NCBI GenBank assembly: GCA_004297445.1
Contig: SCUK01000028.1
Coordinates: forward strand, 17,258-81,257
DNA length: 64,000 bases
Direction: 5' to 3'
Source of the DNA: Anaerolineae bacterium
GTDB lineage: Bacteria > Chloroflexota > Anaerolineae > Anaerolineales > UBA11579
Shown: piece by piece, positions 42,167 through 50,486 of the stretch
Position numbering within the stretch: position 1 is the stretch's first letter
How the letters are laid out: each line of letters begins with the position of its first letter
Program-made: the position numbers and the translations under genes
Notes under the pieces: model-generated
Database searches by the model: none
What the model was told of the DNA's origin: nothing
The model's input: the letters and a program-made list of their open reading frames with translations, nothing else

Positions 42167-43024
42167 GTGAGCCTGCCCGCCCTGCCGTCCACCTTGGCCG
42201 CCGCGCTGGACGAAGCCCGCGCCGCTCTCCAAATCGTGGCCGATGACCCGGGGCGCGAGGCCCACATCCTGCTGGCGCACCTCACCGGCCAGCCGCGCGC
42301 CTGGCTGCTGGCGCATCCCGAAGCCCCCCTGCGGCAGGAAATCGCCGTCGCCTACCGCGCCGCCGTCCGCCGCCGGGCGTTGGGCGAACCCCTGCCGTAC
42401 CTGGTGGGCGAGTGGGAGTTCTACGCCCGGCCATTCTTTCTTGACCCCAACGTCCTCATCTTCCGTCCGGAAACCGAACTGCTGGTGGAGACCGGGCTGA
42501 ACTGGCTGAAAGCCCACCCGGCCGCGCGCCAGGCCGCCGACATCGGCACTGGCTCCGGCGTCATCGCCATCGCACTCGCAATCCAGATTGCAGATTTACA
42601 TGTCATCGCAATAGACATTTCCGAGCCCGCGATTGCGCTGGCGACGCGCAATGCCGAGCGTCACGCCGTACAGGGTCAGATCACCTTCGTGCAGGGAGAC
42701 CTGCTGGCTGGGCTCCCCGCGCCGGTGGACCTGCTGTGCGCCAACCTCCCTTACATCCCCACCGCCACGCTGGACACGCTGGACGTGGCGAAGCACGAGC
42801 CGCGCCTCGCATTGGATGGCGGGCCGGACGGACTGCGGTTAATCGCCCGCCTGCTGGCCGATGCGCCGGGCAAACTTAATCCGGGCGGCGCGGCCCTGCT
42901 GGAAATCGAAGCCGGGCAGGGCGAGAGCGCGCCGGCCATCGCTCGCCGGCACTTCCCGCACGCCGCCATCGACGTGCGCCCGGACCTGGCCGGGCATCCG
43001 CGTCTGCTGGTGGTGCAGACATAG
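42167..43024 (+). CDS. prmC: Release factor glutamine methyltransferase
   Basis: The 285-residue enzyme methylates the GGQ glutamine of release factors. It has the N-terminal helical domain, motif I DIGTGSGVIAIALA, an acidic loop AIDISEPA and the substrate-binding motif N-x-P-Y as NLPYIP (position 2 is Leu instead of Pro). GTG start, placed eight bases after prfA. It is in the common prfA-prmC pairing, with tsaC following after a palindromic repeat. Confidence 0.92.
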   Translation: MSLPALPSTLAAALDEARAALQIVADDPGREAHILLAHLTGQPRAWLLAHPEAPLRQEIAVAYRAAVRRRALGEPLPYLVGEWEFYARPFFLDPNVLIFRPETELLVETGLNWLKAHPAARQAADIGTGSGVIAIALAIQIADLHVIAIDISEPAIALATRNAERHAVQGQITFVQGDLLAGLPAPVDLLCANLPYIPTATLDTLDVAKHEPRLALDGGPDGLRLIARLLADAPGKLNPGGAALLEIEAGQGESAPAIARRHFPHAAIDVRPDLAGHPRLLVVQT

Positions 43025-43047
43025 AGTTAATCGTGCAGCGACCTAAT

Positions 43048-43075
43048 GTAGGGGCGACGCATGCGTCGCCCCTAC
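43048..43075. repeat. Perfect palindrome, GTAGGGGCG family
   Basis: GTAGGGGCGACGCA and TGCGTCGCCCCTAC, a 28-base perfect palindrome between prmC and tsaC. A second copy is at 59601-59630 and a diverged one at 5593. Confidence 0.9.
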
Positions 43076-43115
43076 CCCGCATGTGGACATTGGGAAACGA
43101 AGGTTACCCAATTCG

Positions 43116-43745
43116 ATGAATCCCCTCATCCTCCCCGCCGCCGACCCGGCCTCTATCGAAGAAGCCGTGCGCGCCCTGCGCCGCGGCGCGGCCGTCGCCT
43201 TCCCCACCGATACGGTCTACGGCCTCGGCGCGCTTGCCACGGTTGCCGCCGCCATCGGCCGGTTGTACGACATCAAGGGCCGCGACGAAACCAAAGCCAT
43301 TGCCATCCTGCTGGCGGGCGATGACCAGCTGCCGCAGGTGGCAACGGACTTAAGCCCCGCGGCCTTAACGCTGGCGCGCCGCTTCTGGCCGGGCGCGCTC
43401 ACCCTCGTGGTGCCGCGCCACCCATCCCTGCCGGATGTCCTCTCGCCGCGCCCCACCATCGGCGTCCGCGTGCCGGACCATGCGGCGGCGCGCGCCCTGC
43501 TGGCGGCGGCCGGGCCGCTGGCCGTCACCTCGGCCAACCTCTCCGGCGCGCCGGACTGTACCACCGCCGCGCAGGTGGCGGTGCAACTGGGCGGGCGGGT
43601 GGAATTGATTCTGGATGGCGGCGAAACGCCCGGCGGCGTGCCGAGCACCGTGGTGGATACCACCGGAACGGACATTGCCATTTTGCGCGGCGGGCCGGTG
43701 AGCGAGGGGCAAATCCGCGACGCGCTATCAGGCCGCGGGCTTTAG
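43116..43745 (+). CDS. tsaC: Threonylcarbamoyl-AMP synthase, YrdC/TsaC type
   Basis: The 209-residue protein makes threonylcarbamoyl-AMP for t6A at tRNA position 37. The YrdC fold is clear: FPTDTVYGLGALA, KGRDETKAIAILLA and PLAVTSANLSG. It is the short single-domain form without the Sua5 tail. ATG at 43116 is chosen because upstream codons are repeat and spacer sequence. The last residues and stop (GRGL, TAG) lie in a palindromic repeat, so the C-terminus may have been changed by insertion. The partner tsaD is at 44840. Confidence 0.9.
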   Translation: MNPLILPAADPASIEEAVRALRRGAAVAFPTDTVYGLGALATVAAAIGRLYDIKGRDETKAIAILLAGDDQLPQVATDLSPAALTLARRFWPGALTLVVPRHPSLPDVLSPRPTIGVRVPDHAAARALLAAAGPLAVTSANLSGAPDCTTAAQVAVQLGGRVELILDGGETPGGVPSTVVDTTGTDIAILRGGPVSEGQIRDALSGRGL

Positions 43746-43750
43746 CCCGC
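43735..43750. repeat. GCGGGCTTTAGCCCGC palindrome over the tsaC stop
   Basis: GCGGGCT-TT-AGCCCGC. The stop codon TAG (43743-43745) is inside it. Similar in core to the palindrome in the amylase gene at 22265-22288. Confidence 0.7.
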
Positions 43751-43816
43751 TCCGATTGCCGCCACCCCTCTCATCCAACCCTCACCCGATTCTCAGGGTG
43801 TGCTTATCTCTGTGCC

Positions 43817-43892
43817 TATAATAGACAGGGGTTTATCGTTCTCTCCTCCTTAAAGGACCGCCGCCAGTGCGCTTGCACCGGCGGCGGTTTTG
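43817..43892 (+). terminator. -10 box and strong terminator: small RNA candidate or tsaC terminator
   Basis: The stem ACCGCCGCC / GGCGGCGGT (43857-43865 and 43880-43888), with inner GTGC-GCTT-GCAC, is followed by TTTTGATT. A TATAAT lies at 43817-43822, so a transcript of about 60 bases would fit between. It would contain CTCCTCCTTAAAGG, similar to the 3' end of 16S rRNA. There is no matching -35 box. The rest of the 215-base gap shows nothing else. Confidence 0.55.
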
Positions 43893-43960
43893 ATTATCTG
43901 GAAAGCTGTTCAAGGGTCAACGCCAATTCGAGTGTGCCCTCATTCCTCGTTGACGCATAA

Positions 43961-44809
43961 CTAGGTCTTAATCGCTTCCACGTACAGACCGATTTCCGGG
44001 CGGCGGAAGTCGAAGAAGCGCGGATCACGCAACACGGGGGCGGCGCTCTGCAGGTAACCGGAGCGGGCGGCGGTGGCGAATCCAGCGCTGCGGAACATCG
44101 CTTCCAGTTTGCCGGCGTTGTACCAGTTGAAGTGGTTGCCGGGATACTGGCGCTGTTTCTCCAGCGAGGCGCGTGCCTGGCAGGCGGCCATCGCGTCATC
44201 GAATTGCAGGCGGCTGAACAGGTCGTTCAGCTCGGCGTCACTGATCGGGTTCGCTATCGGGTCGGCGTGAATCTCGCTGGCGTTGCTGGCGAACTGGTAG
44301 AGAAAGTTCTGGCCGATGGACGCTTCGTTAGGGTTGACCCGGAACGTCTTGTTCGGATAGGTCTTCTCATGGGCATCCTTGCGCCAGAACAGCGTCCGGT
44401 CGCCGGCCTGCCACGCCCGGTAGTAGATGTCCATATCCGGGACGATGACCCGCAGCACGCCGCCGGGGCGCAGGGCGCGCTGGGCTTCGTTCAGAAAGTG
44501 CTGGGCGGCCTCATCGGTGACGTGTTCCAGCGCATAGGACGAGTAAATGATGTGGGCGGAGTTGTCCGCCACCGGCAGCGGGGTGAGGGCCAGCAGGTCC
44601 CAGGCCAGGTCCAGCTTATCGGCGTTGTCGTACCACTCGGAGGGGTGGTCGATCTTCGTCCACGCCGGGTGATTGAACTGAGGCCCCGCACCGACGTTGT
44701 AGAACTGCCGCTTTTGCACTGCCTCCGCGCCGTACAGCGATTCGTACGCGGCGAGGTCTACCTGCGCGGTGGCTTTCGTGGGACGTAGGGGAGTTTTGAT
44801 GGATTTCAT
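43961..44809 (-). CDS. SAM-dependent methyltransferase, type 11-like
   Basis: The 282-residue protein has a loose motif I (YNVGAGPQF) and a clear post-I to III region: ADNSAHIIYSSYALEHV, then ALRPGGVLRVIVPDMD. This fits class I methyltransferases that act on small molecules or surface glycans. It lies 30 bases downstream of tsaD on the same strand, which may be simple read-through. Substrate is not readable. Confidence 0.8.
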   Translation of the reverse strand: MKSIKTPLRPTKATAQVDLAAYESLYGAEAVQKRQFYNVGAGPQFNHPAWTKIDHPSEWYDNADKLDLAWDLLALTPLPVADNSAHIIYSSYALEHVTDEAAQHFLNEAQRALRPGGVLRVIVPDMDIYYRAWQAGDRTLFWRKDAHEKTYPNKTFRVNPNEASIGQNFLYQFASNASEIHADPIANPISDAELNDLFSRLQFDDAMAACQARASLEKQRQYPGNHFNWYNAGKLEAMFRSAGFATAARSGYLQSAAPVLRDPRFFDFRRPEIGLYVEAIKT

Positions 44810-44839
44810 GTTTCACCCGATCAGGCGGAGTGCCTATGG

Positions 44840-45937
44840 TTAGCCTTGTGCAATAACCCCCACCGCCCAGTTCGGCAGGGCGTCCATCGCCAGCGGTTCG
44901 GGCGTAGTCTGCCCCAGCGCGTGACGGTAGTAGCCCGCCGCGGCAATCATCGCCGCGTTGTCGGTGCAGTATTTGAGCGCGGGGATGTGCACCCGGCCGG
45001 GCGTGTCTTTGGTCACCAGCGCGCGCAAGGCGGCGTTGGCTGACACCCCGCCCGCCACGATGAGTTCTTTCGCATTGTGCTGCTGGGCGGCGAAGCGCGC
45101 CTTGGTTGCCAGCACCTCCACCACCGCCTGCTGGAACGATGCCGCCAGGTCGGCGGTAGGCAGGGGGGTATCCACCGCGCCCCAGTCCTTCACCTCGGCG
45201 GCGGCTTCGGGCGAAAGCGCCTTGCGCTTCAGGTCGCGCACCTGGTGCAGCACCGCGGTCTTCAGGCCGCTGAACGAGAAGTCGAACGTGCCTTCCAGCC
45301 ACGAACGCGGGAAGGCGAAAGCGGCCGGGTTGCCACCCTCGGCGGCTTTCTGGATCGCCGGGCCGCCGGGGTAACCGAGGCCGAGCAGGCGCGCCACCTT
45401 GTCGAAGGCTTCGCCGGCGGCGTCGTCCAGCGTGCCGCCCAGCCGTTCGTAGGTCAGGTGCGCGGTCATGAGTACAAGTTCGGTGTGCCCGCCGGACACC
45501 AGCAGGGCGACCATCGGGAAGACCGGCTCGGGTTCGCCTTCGGCCGGGTCCAGCCACGCCGAGTAGATGTGCCCTTCGAGGTGGTTGACCCCGATGAGCG
45601 GCTTGCCGCCGCCCAGCGCCAGCCCCTTGGCGAAGTTGATGCCCACCACCAGGCTGCCGGGCAGGCCGGGGCCTTGCGTCACAGCGATGGCGTCGATATC
45701 TTCCAGCGAGAGGTGCGCCTGTTGCAGGGCTTCTTCGACGACGGTGTGGATGGTGCGCACATGCTGGCGCGAGGCGACCTCGGGGAACACCCCGCCGTAT
45801 TTGGCGTGCAGCTTGGCCTGTGAGGCCACCACGCTGGACAGCACCCGCCGGCCGTCTTCAACCACCGCGGCGGCGGTTTCATCGCACGAGGTCTCGATGC
45901 CGAGGATGCGGGCAGGGGGGAGCGAAGATTCGGTCAT
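44840..45937 (-). CDS. tsaD: tRNA N6-adenosine threonylcarbamoyltransferase
   Basis: The 365-residue ASKHA-fold enzyme puts the threonylcarbamoyl group on adenosine 37 of ANN-reading tRNAs. Motifs: GIETSCDETAAAVV at the start, the metal-binding His pair in NHLEGHIYSAW, VSGGHTEL, and GGVSANAALR. Length fits the bacterial TsaD form. It works with tsaC, encoded about 1.1 kb away on the other strand, and with tsaB and tsaE, which are not in the window. Confidence 0.95.
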   Translation of the reverse strand: MTESSLPPARILGIETSCDETAAAVVEDGRRVLSSVVASQAKLHAKYGGVFPEVASRQHVRTIHTVVEEALQQAHLSLEDIDAIAVTQGPGLPGSLVVGINFAKGLALGGGKPLIGVNHLEGHIYSAWLDPAEGEPEPVFPMVALLVSGGHTELVLMTAHLTYERLGGTLDDAAGEAFDKVARLLGLGYPGGPAIQKAAEGGNPAAFAFPRSWLEGTFDFSFSGLKTAVLHQVRDLKRKALSPEAAAEVKDWGAVDTPLPTADLAASFQQAVVEVLATKARFAAQQHNAKELIVAGGVSANAALRALVTKDTPGRVHIPALKYCTDNAAMIAAAGYYRHALGQTTPEPLAMDALPNWAVGVIAQG

Positions 45938-45993
45938 GGAAGACTATTAGACCATACAGCGAAAGGCACGTGAGTCGTTATTCGAATCTCGTT

Positions 45994-47223
45994 TCACGCC
46001 TCTTCGATTGGAATCACCAGGTCATGCGGAAAATCGGCGAGCACTTCCATATCGCCATTCGGGCGCACGTACACCGTGTCCTCAATGCGCACGCCCATGC
46101 CCTTGCTCGGGTAATACAGGCCGGGTTCAATGGTGACCACCACGCCGGGGCGCAGCGTCACGGAGGCATCCCGCGAGAACGGCTGCTCGTGGATGTTCAG
46201 CCCCAGCCCGTGCCCCACGCTGTGCACATAGCCTTCCTGCACCGCCGGGTCCTGGCGGATGGTGGCGTGCCCCTGCGCCTCGAACAGGTCGCAGGTGCGT
46301 TCCTGCAAGAGGTTGAAAGGTGCGTTGGCTTCCAGCCCGCCCATCAGGTCATCGAACACGTGCCTCACCTCGTCGTACAGTTTCTGCGCGTCCGGCGGGG
46401 CGTAGCCCAGGCACCAGGTGCGGGTGAAGTCTGAGTGGTAGCCGCCGCCCGGCTCCTGCAGGAAGATGTCGAAGACGATGGTCTTGCCGAGTTCCAGCGC
46501 GTCATCCGGGTTGCCTGTGCTGTGCGGCACGCCGGCGTCACGGCCGATGGCGAAGATAGTGCCGTGGGGATTCTCCACGCCCAGTTCCAGTGCGCTAGCG
46601 TTAATCAACGTCTTCACATCGCCAACCGTCACCGGCGCGCCGTCCTTCTTGCGCAGCACGCCCCCCTTTGCCTTGTGGCTTTGCAGGTAGGCCTTCACCC
46701 GGCCCACCACCTCGGCGGTGATGCGCCCCATGCGGCGCAGGCGCTCGGCCTCGGCTTCGTCCTTGGTTTCCATGGCCTCGGCCAGCAGGGTGCGGCCGGC
46801 CTGACCCACCAATTCATACTGCGGGGCGAGGGCAGCCAGCGCGTTGAAGATGGCGAACGGTGCGCCGAACTCCACCTTGCCGAACAGTGCCACGCGGCCC
46901 TTTTCCAGCCCGCTGTCGGCCAGCATCTTCGCATAGCGCGCCGCCTGGGCTTTCACCGCGTCGCCGCCGTGCTCTTTGGTGAGGGCCGGCAGGTTGTAAT
47001 CGATCAGGTTGCGGGTGTGCTGGCCGGTGCGGGCGGCTTCGTCGCGTTCCATCGGGTTGTAGAACAGCGTGGGCGCCGCGCCGCGCGGTTTAATCAGCGC
47101 GCCATCGCCCATGTGCACGTCGCCGGTGAAGTAGTGCATCATCGGGTTGTGGGTGGCCGCGCCAATCACCAGCAGGCCGTCCAGGTTGTGTTTTTCCATC
47201 AGGGCATCAAGGTCTTGTTTCAT
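45994..47223 (-). CDS. M24 family metallopeptidase (Xaa-Pro aminopeptidase-like)
   Basis: The 409-residue protein has a creatinase-like N-terminal domain and a pita-bread catalytic domain. The five metal ligands can be located: Asp in FDIFLQEPG, Asp in YHSDFTRTW, His in GHGLGLNIHE, Glu in TIEPGLY and Glu in RIEDTVYV. It probably removes N-terminal residues ahead of proline in cytoplasmic peptides. The ATG at 47221-47223 is used rather than a TTG one codon earlier. It follows the reductase gene by 17 bases and so shares its operon. Confidence 0.9.
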   Translation of the reverse strand: MKQDLDALMEKHNLDGLLVIGAATHNPMMHYFTGDVHMGDGALIKPRGAAPTLFYNPMERDEAARTGQHTRNLIDYNLPALTKEHGGDAVKAQAARYAKMLADSGLEKGRVALFGKVEFGAPFAIFNALAALAPQYELVGQAGRTLLAEAMETKDEAEAERLRRMGRITAEVVGRVKAYLQSHKAKGGVLRKKDGAPVTVGDVKTLINASALELGVENPHGTIFAIGRDAGVPHSTGNPDDALELGKTIVFDIFLQEPGGGYHSDFTRTWCLGYAPPDAQKLYDEVRHVFDDLMGGLEANAPFNLLQERTCDLFEAQGHATIRQDPAVQEGYVHSVGHGLGLNIHEQPFSRDASVTLRPGVVVTIEPGLYYPSKGMGVRIEDTVYVRPNGDMEVLADFPHDLVIPIEEA

Positions 47224-47240
47224 CAAAGTCTCCGGTGGGT

Positions 47241-48452
47241 TCAGGGGTGAAACGCCAGCCGCGCCAGGAAGCGCGGGGCGAGGATTTTGGCCGGGTCAAG
47301 GATGCCGAGCGCCGAATTGAGCAGATGATCCATGAACTGGCGGTCGTGCGCGCCCAGCGCCATCAGGCGGTTGAGCAGCCACGGGTAGGTGAACAGGGTA
47401 TCACGGAAAACGGCGTGGTAGCGGAAAAAACGGGCGAAGGCGCGGTTGAGGCTGCGAGCGTATTCATCCAGGCGCGCCGCGCCGAAGTCATTTGCAGCCA
47501 GCATCGCCAGGGCGCCGTCTGCCGCCATGCGCCCGGACTCCAGCGCGTAGTCAATGCCTTCGCCGGTGAGCGGGTTCACCAGCCCGGCGGCCTCGCCGGC
47601 AATCAGGGTGCGCGGCGCGAACTTCGGCGCACGCAGGAAGTCCACCCGCAGCGGGAAGGACTTCACCTCATCCAAGGTTATGCCCGTGGTGAACGCCGCC
47701 TGCACGGCAGGGTTTTGCATGTAGATGTCCAGCGACTCCCTGGCGGTGGCTGGCATCTGGTCTTTGTTGGGCCCTATGCGGAAGAACCCCGCGCCCACGT
47801 TGGCGCGCCCTTCCGGCAGGGGGAAGATCCAGCCGTAGGCGGGCAGCGCCATGCGGTCATAGCTGAAGATGATTTCGTGCGGGTCGGACTGCAGGCCGCG
47901 GGCGTAGCCGCGTGCCGCCAGCATGGTTTGCGGCTGTTCTTTCAGGATGTCCTGCCGCCGCAGGAGTGCGGAGTTTGCGCCCACCGCCAGGATGACCAGC
48001 CGGGCGCGAAACATGTTTTCACCGGCAGAAACCTGCACCCCCTCCGCAAGCGGCTGAATGGCGTCCACGTGCGCATTTTCCACCAGTTGCGCCCCCGCCG
48101 TCACGGCGTGGTCTTTGAGCAGGGTGTCCAGTTGCAGGCGGGGAATCACCAGGACGCCGGTATATTCGGGATGCCGCGGCAGGGCGGAGGCGACCTCGCG
48201 GCCGTCCGGCGCAACGAAACGCACGCTGCGGATTTCCTGCGCCACCTTTCGCACTCCATCCAGAGCGCCCATTTCTTCAACAATCTTCATCGCCCGGTAG
48301 GAGATGGCATCGCCGCAGGTCTTGTCGCGCGGGAAGGCGGCTTTATCCAGCAACAGCACGTCGCGGCCTTGCACGGCAAGCCGGTGCGCCGCCGCCGCGC
48401 CAGCCGGCCCGGCGCCAACCACAATCACATCATGCATCTGTGTTGCGTCCAT
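47241..48452 (-). CDS. Geranylgeranyl reductase family FAD-dependent oxidoreductase
   Basis: The 403-residue flavoprotein starts with the FAD-binding motif VIVVGAGPAGAAAAHRLA, followed by AFPRDKTCGDAISYRA and, in the middle, LIAGEAAGLVNPLTGEGIDYALESG (second FAD motif, quoted in parts as GEAAGLVNPLTGEGI). These mark the geranylgeranyl reductase/GGR family, which saturates isoprenoid chains of chlorophyll, quinones or lipids. With a squalene/phytoene synthase 1.1 kb upstream on the same strand, an isoprenoid role is likely. The start could also be the ATG five codons later. Confidence 0.85.
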   Translation of the reverse strand: MDATQMHDVIVVGAGPAGAAAAHRLAVQGRDVLLLDKAAFPRDKTCGDAISYRAMKIVEEMGALDGVRKVAQEIRSVRFVAPDGREVASALPRHPEYTGVLVIPRLQLDTLLKDHAVTAGAQLVENAHVDAIQPLAEGVQVSAGENMFRARLVILAVGANSALLRRQDILKEQPQTMLAARGYARGLQSDPHEIIFSYDRMALPAYGWIFPLPEGRANVGAGFFRIGPNKDQMPATARESLDIYMQNPAVQAAFTTGITLDEVKSFPLRVDFLRAPKFAPRTLIAGEAAGLVNPLTGEGIDYALESGRMAADGALAMLAANDFGAARLDEYARSLNRAFARFFRYHAVFRDTLFTYPWLLNRLMALGAHDRQFMDHLLNSALGILDPAKILAPRFLARLAFHP

Positions 48453-48492
48453 CCGCCTGAATTAAACCACAGGCGCGGGTTGCGCTGAGTCT

Positions 48493-48528
48493 GGGTAAAA
48501 AGAAGGACTCCCGCAAGGGAGTCCTTCT
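48493..48528 (-). terminator. Terminator after the SH3-like lipoprotein gene
   Basis: AGAAGGACTCCC and GGGAGTCCTTCT make a perfect 12-bp stem with a four-base loop. On the minus strand it is followed by TTTTTACCC. Confidence 0.85.
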
Positions 48529-48552
48529 GGTCGTCACATGGCGCCCGTCGAG

Positions 48553-49428
48553 TTACGGCCCCAGGCAGGGCGAGGGCACCGACGCGCCGTTGCGGTAACC
48601 GCACCAGCCGTAGGTAGTACCGCTGTCCACAAAATTGCCCACGAACTGATTCAGGTTGGCTTTCAGTTTCCAGACGAACGAACCACTGTCCGATGTGGAT
48701 GAGTTGGTCCAGGTGCCGGTCACCGTCATGCCGTCAGCGCTCACCGTACCGACCACGTTGATGGGCACTCCGCCGAGGTCGAAACTGCCGGAAACCGTAA
48801 GCCCGGACTGGGTGAGGCTGAGCGGATAGGATGCCGCAAAGGGCTCAATGTACAGACTCCACGACCCGGCCCAATGGGCAATTGGCGTTGGCGTGTATGT
48901 GGGGGTAGGCGTGGGCGGCGGCGTGTACACCGGCAGGCCGGCGGTGCTGCCTTCCACGGTGGCGTATTCGGCCCACACCCAGCAGTAGCCGCTGCCATCC
49001 GGGTTGGGGATGTAGTAGTAATTGCCGCTCGGGTCTACTGCGACGATTTCCGCGACTTCGCCCACCAGCAACGCGCCGCGGTAGTCATAGACGTTGCCGG
49101 GGCCGATGCGGCAGTTGGTGTCCACGCTCACGCTGACCAGCGGCACCCCGACAGTGGACGTAAATGTAGCCGCAGGCACCGGCGTATCGGTGGCGGTGGC
49201 TCCGGCGGCCGGGGGTTGCTGACCGCCGCTGGTATCCGTGGTGGGGTTGCCAGCCGGAGCCACAGGCTGGCCGCCCGCTTCGGCGGTCTGGCGCTGGATG
49301 GCTTCCAAGGTGGTCTGGACGGAGAGCGCCTGCAGGGTGGCTTCGGCTTCGCTGCTGCCGCCCGAAATGTTACAGGCCAAACTCACAATTGTGAGGACGA
49401 TAAAGAGGGTGATCAGTTTCTTTTTCAT
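48553..49428 (-). CDS. Lipoprotein with SH3-like domain
   Basis: The 291-residue protein has lipobox SLAC (Cys at about 19), a Thr/Pro-rich linker, a bacterial SH3-like domain (about residues 95-160: VDTNCRIGPGNVYDYRGALL... WVWAEYATVEG, quoted in part), a second Thr/Pro linker and a C-terminal beta domain that ends with a cysteine pair. It is anchored outside the cell and could bind peptidoglycan or surface glycans. AAGGAG precedes the ATG. Its own terminator sets it apart from the reductase. Confidence 0.75.
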   Translation of the reverse strand: MKKKLITLFIVLTIVSLACNISGGSSEAEATLQALSVQTTLEAIQRQTAEAGGQPVAPAGNPTTDTSGGQQPPAAGATATDTPVPAATFTSTVGVPLVSVSVDTNCRIGPGNVYDYRGALLVGEVAEIVAVDPSGNYYYIPNPDGSGYCWVWAEYATVEGSTAGLPVYTPPPTPTPTYTPTPIAHWAGSWSLYIEPFAASYPLSLTQSGLTVSGSFDLGGVPINVVGTVSADGMTVTGTWTNSSTSDSGSFVWKLKANLNQFVGNFVDSGTTYGWCGYRNGASVPSPCLGP

Positions 49429-49510
49429 AAATAACTCCTTCTCCTGAATTCATTCTATAGGAAAAACGAACAAAACCCAAGAAACATTATTGAGACGTTG
49501 GTCATGCATT

Positions 49511-49550
49511 AAAGAAAAAGACCCCAAAGGTCTCAGCAACCTTTGGGGTC
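49511..49550 (-). terminator. Terminator after the phytoene/squalene synthase gene
   Basis: GACCCCAAAGG and CCTTTGGGGTC form an 11-bp stem; on the minus strand CTTTTTCTTT follows. Confidence 0.85.
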
Positions 49551-49568
49551 TGGATGCTGAAAAAGAAA

Positions 49569-50405
49569 CTAGCTACCCTGTTTTTCCAGGTTCTGTACGA
49601 TTTCTACGACTTCGGTGCGGGTCAATTTCTCGCGGCCGGCTTGCAGCGCATCCAGTGTGGCCCAGGCCAGGGCACGCGGAATGCCCACAAACTGCAGGAA
49701 CGAGGTTTCGGGCAGGCTGGTGGTGTACTCATCAAAGTCGCTGAGGTTCTGCCGGGCGTAGGCCTGCATCTCGTCATCCGACCAACCATCGGGGTAAAAA
49801 TCCACGCCGCGCGCCAGGTCTTCTTCGCGGTTGCGCAGGATGTTCGTAATCTGCAGCCCGCGCCCGAACTGGATGCCGTGCGTGCGGTGAATCTGAACTT
49901 TTTCGAACCAGCCCCACAGGTCGCACAGCATCAGGCCAACCGCGCCCGCCACGCCGTAGGTGTAGCGGTCCAGGTCGGCGCGGCTGGCCACCTTGAAGCC
50001 GGTGGTTGCCCAGTGGGCCATGCGGTCCGCCATGCCGCTGGTGGCTTCCCAGATGCGCGGCGCAATGAAGCGCGGCGCCAGGCAGGCCCACTCGGCCACT
50101 CGCAGAGTCACTTCCGGCAAATTGACATCGAATTTCTTAAAGACTTCTTCAAACTGGTTATGGGCGAAATCTTCCACGGAGGTCTGGGCTTGCAGCAGCA
50201 GGCTCATCGCGCTCAACACCGCGCTCTTGACCGGGCCGTCCAGGTCGGGGTGGTCTTCGACTTCGTCGATGGCGCGCATGCACAAATAGCCGGCGGCCAC
50301 GGCTTCGCGCAGGCCTTCCGGTAGTTTCGTAATGGGCAGGAAGAAAGTGCGGCTGGTTTCTTCCAGCACACGCATTGCATCGTTGTGTGTTGCTGTCAGT
50401 GCCAT
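49569..50405 (-). CDS. Squalene/phytoene synthase
   Basis: The 278-residue prenyl synthase joins two C15 or C20 diphosphates head to head. The first aspartate-rich motif is RAIDEVEDH (DxxxD-like, near residue 45), the second is NILRNREEDLARG (near 190), and YTYGVAGAVGLM corresponds to the helix that contacts the substrate. No desaturase or cyclase lies next to it, so squalene, phytoene or a hopanoid/carotenoid precursor cannot be told apart. No ribosome site is clear at the ATG. Confidence 0.88.
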   Translation of the reverse strand: MALTATHNDAMRVLEETSRTFFLPITKLPEGLREAVAAGYLCMRAIDEVEDHPDLDGPVKSAVLSAMSLLLQAQTSVEDFAHNQFEEVFKKFDVNLPEVTLRVAEWACLAPRFIAPRIWEATSGMADRMAHWATTGFKVASRADLDRYTYGVAGAVGLMLCDLWGWFEKVQIHRTHGIQFGRGLQITNILRNREEDLARGVDFYPDGWSDDEMQAYARQNLSDFDEYTTSLPETSFLQFVGIPRALAWATLDALQAGREKLTRTEVVEIVQNLEKQGS

Positions 50406-50486
50406 AGTGATCCCGGGGTGATTGGGTGGTCAGATTCTCCTATTGTAACCCGGAGCGGGAGGATTGGTTATGAGGAAGTCAAGCAC

